Assembly (NCBI RefSeq): GCF_009758205.1
Contig: NZ_WRXN01000005.1
Location: 310,001 to 374,000 of the forward strand
Source: Chitinophaga tropicalis
GTDB taxonomy: Bacteria > Bacteroidota > Bacteroidia > Chitinophagales > Chitinophagaceae
Length of the DNA stretch: 64,000 nt
Reading direction: 5' to 3'
The translations under genes were made by a program, and so were the position numbers. Numbering within the stretch: position 1 is the stretch's first letter; every line of letters starts with the position of its first letter. The notes beneath the pieces were generated by a model. The model searched no databases and was not told the origin of the DNA. It saw only the letters and a list, made by a program, of their open reading frames with translations. Positions 1-7,697 of this stretch are shown in pieces.

Positions 1-708
1 TACAATGGCCAGGGGCGTCTGCAATTCATGAGACACGTTCTCTGTAAATTCCTTCTGTTCCTGGTAAACATTTATATTTCCTTTTATCAGGCGGTCAAGA
101 CTTTCATTCAGTTCATTGAATTCTGATATACCAGTATCATCAAAGGTTATCTTCTGCCCCTTTTCCAGGGAAAAGCCCCGTATCTTTTCAAGGATTTGGT
201 AGAATGGCTGCCATAAAGCCTTTGAGAGGTTACGGTTAAGGAGTATCAGACCTCCAAGCAGGATGATAAAGAAAACGATGGTAATTACTGTAATGACTGC
301 AATAGTTTCATAAGATTCTTCTATGTTGGTTTCCACCATCAGGCAGTAATACCTGCCATTATATTCAAAATAAGTGATCAGTCCCTGGAAACGGTCCATC
401 TCACCTGTAACTTCTCTTTTTTTGTAAATATTATAGATGCTGTCCGGCCGCCCCCTGTCTGTACTTTTTATCTGCGCATGTGGCTGCAGCTTGTTCCACA
501 ACAGTATGCTCTGCTCCAGTTCAACGTCTGTCATGGGAACAGACTGTATGCGTTTTTTTATATTCTCACCAATAATGACATTGTGCTCATCCAGTTCAGA
601 CTTCCATATATAATCTACTATCAGGTAATACACAGGAATACTGCAGGCCAGTACGAAGGCCGCATAAAGTATAAATACCTTCAGGGACCTGTTCAGCAAT
701 TTACTCAT
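1..708 (-). CDS. Sensor histidine kinase, N-terminal part (cut by window edge)
   Basis: The reading frame runs open from the ATG at 708 to base 1 without a stop, so only the N-terminal ~236 residues are present. They show a first membrane helix (about residues 9-29), a periplasmic sensor region of ~100 residues, a second helix (about 133-155), a HAMP-like linker and the start of the HisKA dimerisation domain with the H-box FTENVSHELQTP. The ATP-binding domain lies outside the window. The start overlaps the stop of the upstream response regulator in an ATGA, so the two are translationally coupled as a two-component pair. The ligand is not evident. Confidence 0.9.
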   Translation of the reverse strand, partial: MSKLLNRSLKVFILYAAFVLACSIPVYYLIVDYIWKSELDEHNVIIGENIKKRIQSVPMTDVELEQSILLWNKLQPHAQIKSTDRGRPDSIYNIYKKREVTGEMDRFQGLITYFEYNGRYYCLMVETNIEESYETIAVITVITIVFFIILLGGLILLNRNLSKALWQPFYQILEKIRGFSLEKGQKITFDDTGISEFNELNESLDRLIKGNINVYQEQKEFTENVSHELQTPLAIV

Positions 709-1379
709 ACTTCCCACTTATAACCTGTTCCGTAAACTGTTTTGAGATAATTATCACATCCTGCTTCATTCAATTTCTTTTTAAGGTTTTTGATATGGGC
801 ATATACAAAATCATAGCTATTCATCATATCTGCCAGATCGCCGGAAAGATGTTCTGCCAGGGCATTCTTGGAGATCACCCTGTTGGCGTTGCCCATAAAA
901 TAGAGCAGCAGGTTAAATTCTTTTCTTGTGAGGATAACCGGTTTGTTATTTATGTTCACTGTCCTTGCCAGCAGGTCTATCTGCAGTTCATGTTGCTGTA
1001 TGATGTTGGTATTGTTAAAATTCCTTCTTCGTATCACCGAATATACCCTGGCAGCCAGCTCCGGCAGATGAAAAGGCTTGGCCAGGTAATCATCCGCCCC
1101 GGTCTGTAACCCTTTTATCTTGTCATTATAGGAATCTCTTGCAGAAATGATGATCACTCCATCCTGTTTCTGCTGACGGCGGATCTCTTCCAGTATTTTC
1201 ATTCCGTCACCACCGGGCAGCATAAGGTCCAGCAGTATGCAATCGTAATCATAGAGGGTGATCTTTTCCGTTGCTTCAGCGAAGGTAGCGGCCAGCTCAC
1301 ACAGATAGTTCTCTACAGAGAGATATTCGCTGATGCTTTGTGCCAGTTGAGGCTCGTCTTCTATGATCAGTATCTTCAT
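705..1379 (-). CDS. OmpR/PhoB-type DNA-binding response regulator
   Basis: The 224-residue protein has an N-terminal receiver domain with an acidic pocket (IIEDE), phospho-acceptor Asp51 in LLDLMLPGGDG and conserved Lys101 in YLAKPF. A C-terminal winged helix of the Trans_reg_C family ends in TVYGTGYKWEV. Length is normal for the family. It lies 54 bp downstream of a PAP2 phosphatase gene on the same strand and overlaps the following kinase by ATGA, so a PAP2-regulator-kinase operon is likely. Its targets are not shown by the sequence; control of envelope lipid modification is an inference from the PAP2 neighbour. Confidence 0.93.
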   Translation of the reverse strand: MKILIIEDEPQLAQSISEYLSVENYLCELAATFAEATEKITLYDYDCILLDLMLPGGDGMKILEEIRRQQKQDGVIIISARDSYNDKIKGLQTGADDYLAKPFHLPELAARVYSVIRRRNFNNTNIIQQHELQIDLLARTVNINNKPVILTRKEFNLLLYFMGNANRVISKNALAEHLSGDLADMMNSYDFVYAHIKNLKKKLNEAGCDNYLKTVYGTGYKWEV

Positions 1380-1433
1380 GGTGCGCTAATGACTATTAAA
1401 ATACAACAAATTCTATGAAGAGTAGTTCAGGTC

Positions 1434-2129
1434 CTATTCAACAGGCCTTATCTGCTGTCTGTGTCGCCCCCATTTATAGCGATGCGTCCAGTAGGCTACT
1501 TTCATGGTCAATACTCCTAATCCTGCTCCCATTAACACGTCACTGATATAATGCCGGTTGTTGGCCATTCTTAAACAACCTACACCGGATGCAACGCCGT
1601 AAGCTGCATAAGGCATCCACCTGAAACGTTCTCCATATTCAGTGGAAAGGAAGGTTGCACCGGCAAAGGCCTGTGCTGTATGGCCTGAAGGAAAGGAATT
1701 ATGTGTACTTCCATCAGGCCGCAAGACATGAAAGCCCGATTTACCGGCAGATACCAAAGCCGTCATCATCAGCTCTCCCTTAATAAGGATAGCCGTGCGG
1801 TTCAACACGTCTGTACGCGATTTTACACCACATGCGTCCAGCAGATAGGCTGCCGCTATGGGAGAATATTGCAGGTAATTATCAATATGAGTGTGGAACC
1901 GGGGCATATGTTCATTCCTCTCTTCTACTACCTCCATCTTCAGGGACTCCTGCCCTCCCCGGTTAGCCAGCAGGCCGGCCAGCATCAGCGCTCCGGGAAT
2001 GTACAGCTGGCGGGGAGTATATTTCAGGCGATGTATAGCCGGTAAGCTATCAACAGTTGTCTGCTGTGCGTGTATTTGTCCTGCCAATACAGCCAGGTAT
2101 AAGGAAAATAGGTATCTGTAAGCCTTCAT
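1434..2129 (-). CDS. PAP2-family lipid phosphatase
   Basis: The 231-residue protein starts with a signal peptide ending ...GQIHAQ. It carries all three PAP2 signature motifs: KSGFHVLRP (KX6RP), SFPSGH, and RMANNRHYISD (RX5HX3D) with the catalytic His. The family removes phosphate from phosphatidic acid, undecaprenyl diphosphate or lipid A in or at the membrane; the substrate here is unknown. It is the first gene upstream of a response regulator/kinase pair on the same strand with a 54-bp gap. This recalls lipid A phosphatase genes tied to envelope-stress two-component systems, though that is only contextual. Confidence 0.87.
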   Translation of the reverse strand: MKAYRYLFSLYLAVLAGQIHAQQTTVDSLPAIHRLKYTPRQLYIPGALMLAGLLANRGGQESLKMEVVEERNEHMPRFHTHIDNYLQYSPIAAAYLLDACGVKSRTDVLNRTAILIKGELMMTALVSAGKSGFHVLRPDGSTHNSFPSGHTAQAFAGATFLSTEYGERFRWMPYAAYGVASGVGCLRMANNRHYISDVLMGAGLGVLTMKVAYWTHRYKWGRHRQQIRPVE

Positions 2130-2402
2130 AAACCAAATATGCTGACAGATCCTGAAGAAATTCTGAATTATAGGGCTTCCCTACCATCCAGGATGTTAAA
2201 TAACTATCATTATCTATCATGAAAGTAGCATACTATCTGTAAGAAAAAGCCTTAGCTTAGGGTCAGCATTCGTACATTCCACATTTCGTAAAAATATAAT
2301 ACGAGGTACTAAGGTAGTTTGTCCAAACAATACGGAACAATGAACAGTCAGCCAGAATCACGTTGTTGAAGCATTAATTATACCACAATATAGAATCAGA
2401 AC

Positions 2403-3503
2403 ATGAACAGACTTTTATCAACCATCCTGCTGCTGGCAGGGATCTCCTTTATTTCTGTCAGAGTACATTCACAAGGTTGCGTTGCATTACGCGGCAGCGG
2501 ACAATCATGTATGTTAGCACATCCGGATGAAGACCCGGCAGATAAATGGATCCTCAACATTGGCGGCCGGTATTTTAAATCCTATAAACATTTTAAGGGA
2601 AGAGAAGAGCAAAAGGAACGTGTTGAAAAGGGAACAGAAGTGATCAATCACCAGACCGCAATAGACTTTGCATTGACAAGACTGCTGGACGACCGCTGGA
2701 GCATCATGGTAGATGTACCCCTGCTTATCAATGCCCGTTCTTCCCTTTATGAGCATGGCCTGGTAAACGGCGTGAATAACTACAATGAAAGACATTCCAT
2801 GCACTCTTACGGCCTGGGTGATATCCGCTTTGCTGTGTACCGCTGGCTGCTGAACCCTAAAAAGAACCTGAAAGGTAATATACAGGCCGGCCTGGGTATT
2901 AAACTCGCTACGGGCGACTATGACTACAAAGACTACTGGTACAATGTAGGGCCTAACGGTACCAAAGAGCTCAGAACAGTAGATCAGTCCATACAGCTGG
3001 GCGATGGCGGTACAGGCATTACTACAGAGCTGAATGCTTTCTATCATTTCAGCCACCATCTGGGTGTATATGGTAACTTCTACTACCTCATCAACCCGAG
3101 AGAACAGAATGGCGTACGTACCTATCGTGAAACACTCTCTCCTGCACTGGCCAATGAAGCTATTTCCAGTGTGCCGGACCAATACATGGCAAGGGGTGGT
3201 GTTACTTTTACACAACAACGTTTTATTGGTGCTGTAGGCGCAAGACTGGAAGGTATACCGGTACATGACCTGGTTGGAGGTAGTGGTGATTTCAGGCGCC
3301 CTGGTTATGTGATCTCACTGGAGCCCTCTGTGTCTTATGGTATTAAGAAAGTGAATCTGTTTGCTTCTGTGCCCATTGCCCTGGTGCGTAACAGGACGCA
3401 GAGCGTTACTGATAAAGAAAGAAGTACCCCTACTAATAAGGTGAACGGGGATGCTGCATTTGCAGATTATGTTGTGAATATAGGTTGTGCTGTTAAGTTC
3501 TAA
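2403..3503 (+). CDS. Outer-membrane beta-barrel protein, transporter-like (function unknown)
   Basis: The 366-residue protein has a signal peptide (about residues 1-23, ending VHSQ) and a mature part rich in alternating aromatic and polar residues (IGGRYFKSYKHF, LKGNIQAGLGIKLATGDYDY, YGIKKVNLFASVPIAL), ending in a terminal Phe typical of outer-membrane barrels. It resembles proteins annotated as putative MetA-pathway or transporter outer-membrane proteins, but I cannot name the family firmly. Two cysteines flank a short Gly/Ser segment after the signal peptide (GCVALRGSGQSCM). It is convergent with a Zn/Cd ATPase gene; a functional link is not shown. Confidence 0.7.
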   Translation: MNRLLSTILLLAGISFISVRVHSQGCVALRGSGQSCMLAHPDEDPADKWILNIGGRYFKSYKHFKGREEQKERVEKGTEVINHQTAIDFALTRLLDDRWSIMVDVPLLINARSSLYEHGLVNGVNNYNERHSMHSYGLGDIRFAVYRWLLNPKKNLKGNIQAGLGIKLATGDYDYKDYWYNVGPNGTKELRTVDQSIQLGDGGTGITTELNAFYHFSHHLGVYGNFYYLINPREQNGVRTYRETLSPALANEAISSVPDQYMARGGVTFTQQRFIGAVGARLEGIPVHDLVGGSGDFRRPGYVISLEPSVSYGIKKVNLFASVPIALVRNRTQSVTDKERSTPTNKVNGDAAFADYVVNIGCAVKF

Positions 3504-3514
3504 GCTTTTTCCGG

Positions 3515-3545
3515 GATTCTAACCGGCCCTGGGCTGGTTAGAATC
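3515..3545. terminator. Hairpin between convergent genes
   Basis: GATTCTAACC at 3515-3524 is the exact reverse complement of 3536-3545, and a short GCCC/GGGC stem lies inside the loop. The right arm contains the stop codon of the P-type ATPase gene. There is no clean U-tract on either side, although minus-strand transcripts run into an A-rich run, so a bidirectional terminator role is plausible but unproven. Confidence 0.5.
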
Positions 3546-5469
3546 TCATACGTTGAATACGTGCAGCATTCAATATAGCTAACAAAGCAACACCTACATC
3601 TGCAAAAACGGCTTCCCACATTGTAGCGATCCCACCTGCACCTAATATCATCACTATTATTTTCACTCCAAAAGCAAAGCCTATGTTCTGCCATACTACC
3701 CTGTTAGTAGCGCGGCCAATCTGTATAGCCTTTGCTATCTTTGAAGGCTGATCTGTCTGTATCACCACATCTGCCGTTTCTATAGCGGCATCACTTCCCA
3801 ACCCTCCCATTGCCATACCTATATCGCTCAATGCCAGCACGGGCGCATCGTTAATACCATCTCCCACAAAGGCCACTACTTTGCCAGGTACTTTCTTCAG
3901 CGCCTCCATATGCTCTACTTTATTTTCAGGCAGCAGGCCGCCATAAGCTTTATCAATGCCCAGTTCACGCGCCACCTTATCTACTACCGCCTGCTTATCG
4001 CCGGAGAGCATTACCGTCTCTATCTTTTCATTATGCAGGACAGATACTGCCGTTCTGCTGTCTTCTTTAACCTCATCTGCAATGGTGATATACCCGGCCA
4101 GTTTCCGGTCTACCGCCACTACAACCACAGTGTCCGCCACATCTTTCAGTTCTCCGTTATAAGAGATCTTCATTTTATCCAGCAGCCTGACATTCCCTGC
4201 CAGTACCTCTTTCCCGTTTGCAATGCCTCTGACCCCCATCCCGCTGATCTCTTCTGTACTTTCTACTTTCACAGCTTTTGCCGCCTCTCCTGCATAGGCC
4301 ACTACTGCCTGCGCTACCGGGTGAGTGGAACCTGCTTCCAGCGCTGCAGCTACAGGCAGCCAGCTTTCATCGTGGGAATAACTCTTTACTGACTGTACTT
4401 TAAAAACACCTTTGGTAAGGGTGCCTGTTTTGTCCATCACAACAGTGGTTACTTTGGTCATCTGGTCAAGAAAACTGGAACCTTTGAAGAGGATACCGTT
4501 CCGTGATGCAGCTCCTATTCCGCCGAAATAACCCAAAGGAATACTGATGACCAGCGCACATGGGCAGGATATCACCAGGAAGATCAGGGCGCGATACAGC
4601 CAGTCCCTGAACTGGTAGTCCGGTGTAAAGAAGAAGGGTATCAATACAATACAAACAGCTATAAATACAACTGCAGGTGTATAAATGCGTGAGAACTTAC
4701 GGATGAACTGTTCTGTCCTGGCTTTACGTGTAGTTGCCAGCTGTACCATGTTGAGAATGCGTGATAATGCGCTGTCATTATAAGGCTTTGTTACCCGCAT
4801 CTCTATTACCTTTCCCTGGTTGATCATACCTGCCAGCACGGTACTTCCCTTCTCAATATCAGAAGGGCGGCTTTCCCCGGTTAAAGCGGCAGTGTCGAAG
4901 ATACCATTATCAGAAAGCAGCTCACCATCCAACGGTACACGTTCTCCGGCCTTTACCTGTATAATTTCTCCAGGCTGCACTTCTTTGGGAGAGATCTCTG
5001 TAAAGCTACCGTTACGTTGTACGTTGGCCGTAGCAGGCCTGATGTCAAGCAAGGCTTTGATACTGCGTCTTGCACGGTTCACTGCCGCATCCTGGAAAAG
5101 TTCTCCTATAGTATAAAACACCATCACTGCTACCCCTTCAGGATATTCTCCTAAAAAGAAGGCGCCCACAGTGGCAATGGTCATTAAAGTAAATTCAGTG
5201 AATACATCTCCCCTGCGCATGAGGCGGAAGCCGTTGGATGCTACCGGCCAGCCTACAGGCAGATAAGCGGTCAGGTACCAGGCAAAACGCAGCCATCCCG
5301 TAAAGAAGGCCGGCTGAATAAAATGGTCTGTCAGCATGCCTCCTACCAGCATGAATAAGCTGATGATAACTGCAGAATATTGTTTCCATTTGCCTTGCCC
5401 TATCTCACTGTACCCATGATCATGATCATGGTCGTGCCCATGTTCATGGTTATGTGAATGCTCTTCCAT
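3538..5469 (-). CDS. P1B-type heavy-metal ATPase, Zn/Cd type
   Basis: This 643-residue exporter couples ATP hydrolysis to metal export across the inner membrane. Visible signatures are the actuator TGES loop (ALTGESRP), the CPC metal site (ISCPCALVISIP), the phosphorylation site DKTGTLTKG, the HP motif (STHPVAQ) and the hinge GDGINDAPVLALSDIG. A Lys in the penultimate helix (FGVKIIVMILGAGG) and an Asp in the last (FADVGVALL) fit the P1B-2 Zn/Cd/Pb subgroup. There is no HMA domain; instead the N-terminus is a His-rich tail (HSHNHEHGHDHDHDHG) likely to bind metal. The gene stands alone and is convergent with the outer-membrane protein gene. Confidence 0.93.
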   Translation of the reverse strand: MEEHSHNHEHGHDHDHDHGYSEIGQGKWKQYSAVIISLFMLVGGMLTDHFIQPAFFTGWLRFAWYLTAYLPVGWPVASNGFRLMRRGDVFTEFTLMTIATVGAFFLGEYPEGVAVMVFYTIGELFQDAAVNRARRSIKALLDIRPATANVQRNGSFTEISPKEVQPGEIIQVKAGERVPLDGELLSDNGIFDTAALTGESRPSDIEKGSTVLAGMINQGKVIEMRVTKPYNDSALSRILNMVQLATTRKARTEQFIRKFSRIYTPAVVFIAVCIVLIPFFFTPDYQFRDWLYRALIFLVISCPCALVISIPLGYFGGIGAASRNGILFKGSSFLDQMTKVTTVVMDKTGTLTKGVFKVQSVKSYSHDESWLPVAAALEAGSTHPVAQAVVAYAGEAAKAVKVESTEEISGMGVRGIANGKEVLAGNVRLLDKMKISYNGELKDVADTVVVVAVDRKLAGYITIADEVKEDSRTAVSVLHNEKIETVMLSGDKQAVVDKVARELGIDKAYGGLLPENKVEHMEALKKVPGKVVAFVGDGINDAPVLALSDIGMAMGGLGSDAAIETADVVIQTDQPSKIAKAIQIGRATNRVVWQNIGFAFGVKIIVMILGAGGIATMWEAVFADVGVALLAILNAARIQRMRF

Positions 5470-5589
5470 AATCTATACTATTCTTCTTTTCTTATAAAAA
5501 GATACTAAAGATTATGTAACAACGTTTCCGCATTGCCGCAAAACCGCCACTGCAGGGCTATAAATAATTGATATAAAGTTGCAATGAAG

Positions 5590-6444
5590 TTAATATGCCG
5601 CCATTTCCCAGAAACCTGCCGCGCCCAGCAAAAGAGCTTCTTCTCCTAATGCAGACAGTATGAAACGGGTATCTGGCACCCCTCTTTCCAGCTCCGCAAT
5701 GAAGAGATGAAAGGCATGAGCAATATTCCCTCCCAGCATCACCACAGATGGTTTAAATGACTGCGCCTGCAGGAATACGGCGAGGTTACTGCCAAACTCC
5801 CTGAATACCGTCTTTGCTGCTTCAGATTCCATTGCCAGCAGGGCTATCTGTTTCACCCCCGATTCCTGCATACCACTCAGTTCATAATAACGTTGCAGGA
5901 ACCAGCGGGCAGAGAAATGGTCTTCTGCTCTTGATGAGAGGAATGGCGCATTCCAGTACGCAGCTTCGACAGCCATTCCATTCTCAGCAATGGCAGAGCC
6001 AAAGCCAGTACCCAGTGTAAGGCCCAGGACATTCCGCTGTCCTCTTGCGGCCCCGCAAAACAATTCTCCCTGCAGGAAGCAACTGGCATCGTTAGCTATC
6101 CTGATATCAGCGGCAGGCATATTCAGGCTCTCTGCCAACAGCGCCTTTACATTCAGTCCATAGAGCGCTTCATACTTATGCAATCCCTGTATAAGACTAA
6201 TCCCCTCTTCATAGTTGAATGGTCCCGGCATGGCAATGCCCAAACAGTCTGCCCCACCACCTTCCTCCATACTGTGCTGCATTATCCGGCTCCAGCTATC
6301 TATGATCGTTGCTGCTGAGCCATTGGCATCCACGCGGGCACGGAATACAGAACCGGGTACTATACGGCATTCTGCCATATTCACAAGGGCGCTTGTGATA
6401 TGCGAACCGCCTATATCTGCTGCTAATACTATTGACTTCTTCAT
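5590..6444 (-). CDS. ROK-family sugar kinase
   Basis: ROK kinases phosphorylate hexoses in the cytoplasm. This 284-residue protein opens with the phosphate-binding segment LAADIGGSHITSALV and has IANDASCFLQGE and LGLTLGTGFGSAI. The start is the ATG at 6444: homology begins there and it overlaps the transporter stop as ATGA, whereas the longer open frame upstream lies inside the transporter gene. The usual ROK zinc motif CxCGxxGCxE is absent; the segment after GTGFGSAI has no cysteine cluster. As last gene of the mannosidase-isomerase-transporter operon, it probably makes mannose 6-phosphate. Substrate is inferred from context. Confidence 0.87.
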   Translation of the reverse strand: MKKSIVLAADIGGSHITSALVNMAECRIVPGSVFRARVDANGSAATIIDSWSRIMQHSMEEGGGADCLGIAMPGPFNYEEGISLIQGLHKYEALYGLNVKALLAESLNMPAADIRIANDASCFLQGELFCGAARGQRNVLGLTLGTGFGSAIAENGMAVEAAYWNAPFLSSRAEDHFSARWFLQRYYELSGMQESGVKQIALLAMESEAAKTVFREFGSNLAVFLQAQSFKPSVVMLGGNIAHAFHLFIAELERGVPDTRFILSALGEEALLLGAAGFWEMAAY

Positions 6445-7697
6445 CCCTGCTGAATTGAGTTTTTCCAATGTTGCCTGATCTGCTCGAAAGACTGTCCTTT
6501 TGTTTCCGGTAATAACCTGTAAACCGTAATAAATGCGCAAAGACAGAATGAGGCAAAGAACCAGAACGTCTGTGCCGTGCCCCATGCTTTCAGTAACATG
6601 GGAGTAAGTTGCCCTACTACAGTATCTGCCACCCACATCACCAGTATGCTTAATGATAATGCGCGGGCGCGGATACCATCGGGAAAGATCTCTGCAGCTA
6701 TCACGAATTTCAAAGGTCCGATAGAAAATGCGAAAAAAGCCAGGAAACATAATACACAAAGCAGCAACCATATGCCGTTTGTAGCTCCGGTATAAAAACA
6801 GGTCCCGGTCATTACCAGGCTCACAGCAGCGCCGGCGGTGCCCCAGAGATAAAGTGGCCGCCTTCCCAGTCCATCTACTTTCCAGATAGCGAACAATGTG
6901 AAGAACACATTAGCTGCACCAAAGATGATCTGGCTGAGAAAAGAGTTGCTCAGGGTTATACCCGCACCGTTCAGTATACTGGGCCCATAATAGATGATGG
7001 CATTGATACCACTGAACTGGGAAAATAAAGGTAACAGGATACCTAAGAGCAGGGCTTTGCGCAGATCAGGCAACAGCAGTTCACTGTAGTTATGTTCCGT
7101 TTGCCGGCTGCCTGTCCACCGGGGACTTTCAGGCACCCATATCAGTCCCAGGAAGAACAGTATGGCCGGGATAACACCCACGCCGAACATAAGCCGCCAG
7201 ACTTCTCTTCCCCCGTATGACAACAGTCCTGCATTGGTACAATATGCCACCAGTATACCAATGGTCACCGCCAGCTGGTAGTAGGTAACCAGCCGGCCCC
7301 TTATATGATCTGGCGCTATTTCAGAAAGATACAGCGGTACAATGCTGGAAGCGATGCCAACAGCTATGCCCCCTGTAATACGGGCAACAATGATCAGGTT
7401 AAGAGAGGGCAACAGCGCACATCCCAGGGCTGCCAGCAGAAAGAGAACGGCTGAGAGCTGCAGCAGTTTTTTCCGCCCAAACCTGTCTGCCAGGTGGCCG
7501 GAAAACAATACTCCTCCAATACAACCTGCCAGCGCAGAAGAAACAAACCATCCCTCCCGGAAGGCAGACAATGCAAACTGCTGCTTTACAAAAGGTAATA
7601 TGCCCGATACAACAGCCATATCAAATCCAAACAGGAAACCTCCCAGAGAGGCTACCAGTGTGGTCATAATAAGTAAACGATCAGATTGTGTTTTCAT
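6441..7697 (-). CDS. MFS sugar porter, likely mannose importer
   Basis: This 418-residue, roughly 12-helix transporter carries the sugar-porter fingerprints: ASLGGFLFGFDMAVVSG in helix 1, DRFGRKK in loop 2-3, PESPRW after helix 6, FSGINAIIYYGP in helix 7 and PETKGQ at the C-terminus. It is shorter than typical members (about 450-480) because the central loop after PESPRW is reduced. It overlaps the isomerase gene by 17 bp and the ROK kinase gene by ATGA, so the four genes form one coupled operon. The role inferred is inner-membrane uptake of mannose released by the GH38 enzyme. Confidence 0.92.
   Translation of the reverse strand: MKTQSDRLLIMTTLVASLGGFLFGFDMAVVSGILPFVKQQFALSAFREGWFVSSALAGCIGGVLFSGHLADRFGRKKLLQLSAVLFLLAALGCALLPSLNLIIVARITGGIAVGIASSIVPLYLSEIAPDHIRGRLVTYYQLAVTIGILVAYCTNAGLLSYGGREVWRLMFGVGVIPAILFFLGLIWVPESPRWTGSRQTEHNYSELLLPDLRKALLLGILLPLFSQFSGINAIIYYGPSILNGAGITLSNSFLSQIIFGAANVFFTLFAIWKVDGLGRRPLYLWGTAGAAVSLVMTGTCFYTGATNGIWLLLCVLCFLAFFAFSIGPLKFVIAAEIFPDGIRARALSLSILVMWVADTVVGQLTPMLLKAWGTAQTFWFFASFCLCAFITVYRLLPETKGQSFEQIRQHWKNSIQQG

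Noticed and set aside
2514..3266. 250-residue minus-strand frame opposite the outer-membrane protein
   Set aside because: The plus-strand gene has a signal peptide and barrel pattern; the opposite frame has no recognisable domain and scattered Cys/His typical of antisense shadows.
6445..6771. Long N-terminal extension of the ROK kinase frame
   Set aside because: It lies inside the sugar porter gene, has no family similarity, and the ATGA overlap at 6441-6444 gives a natural start.
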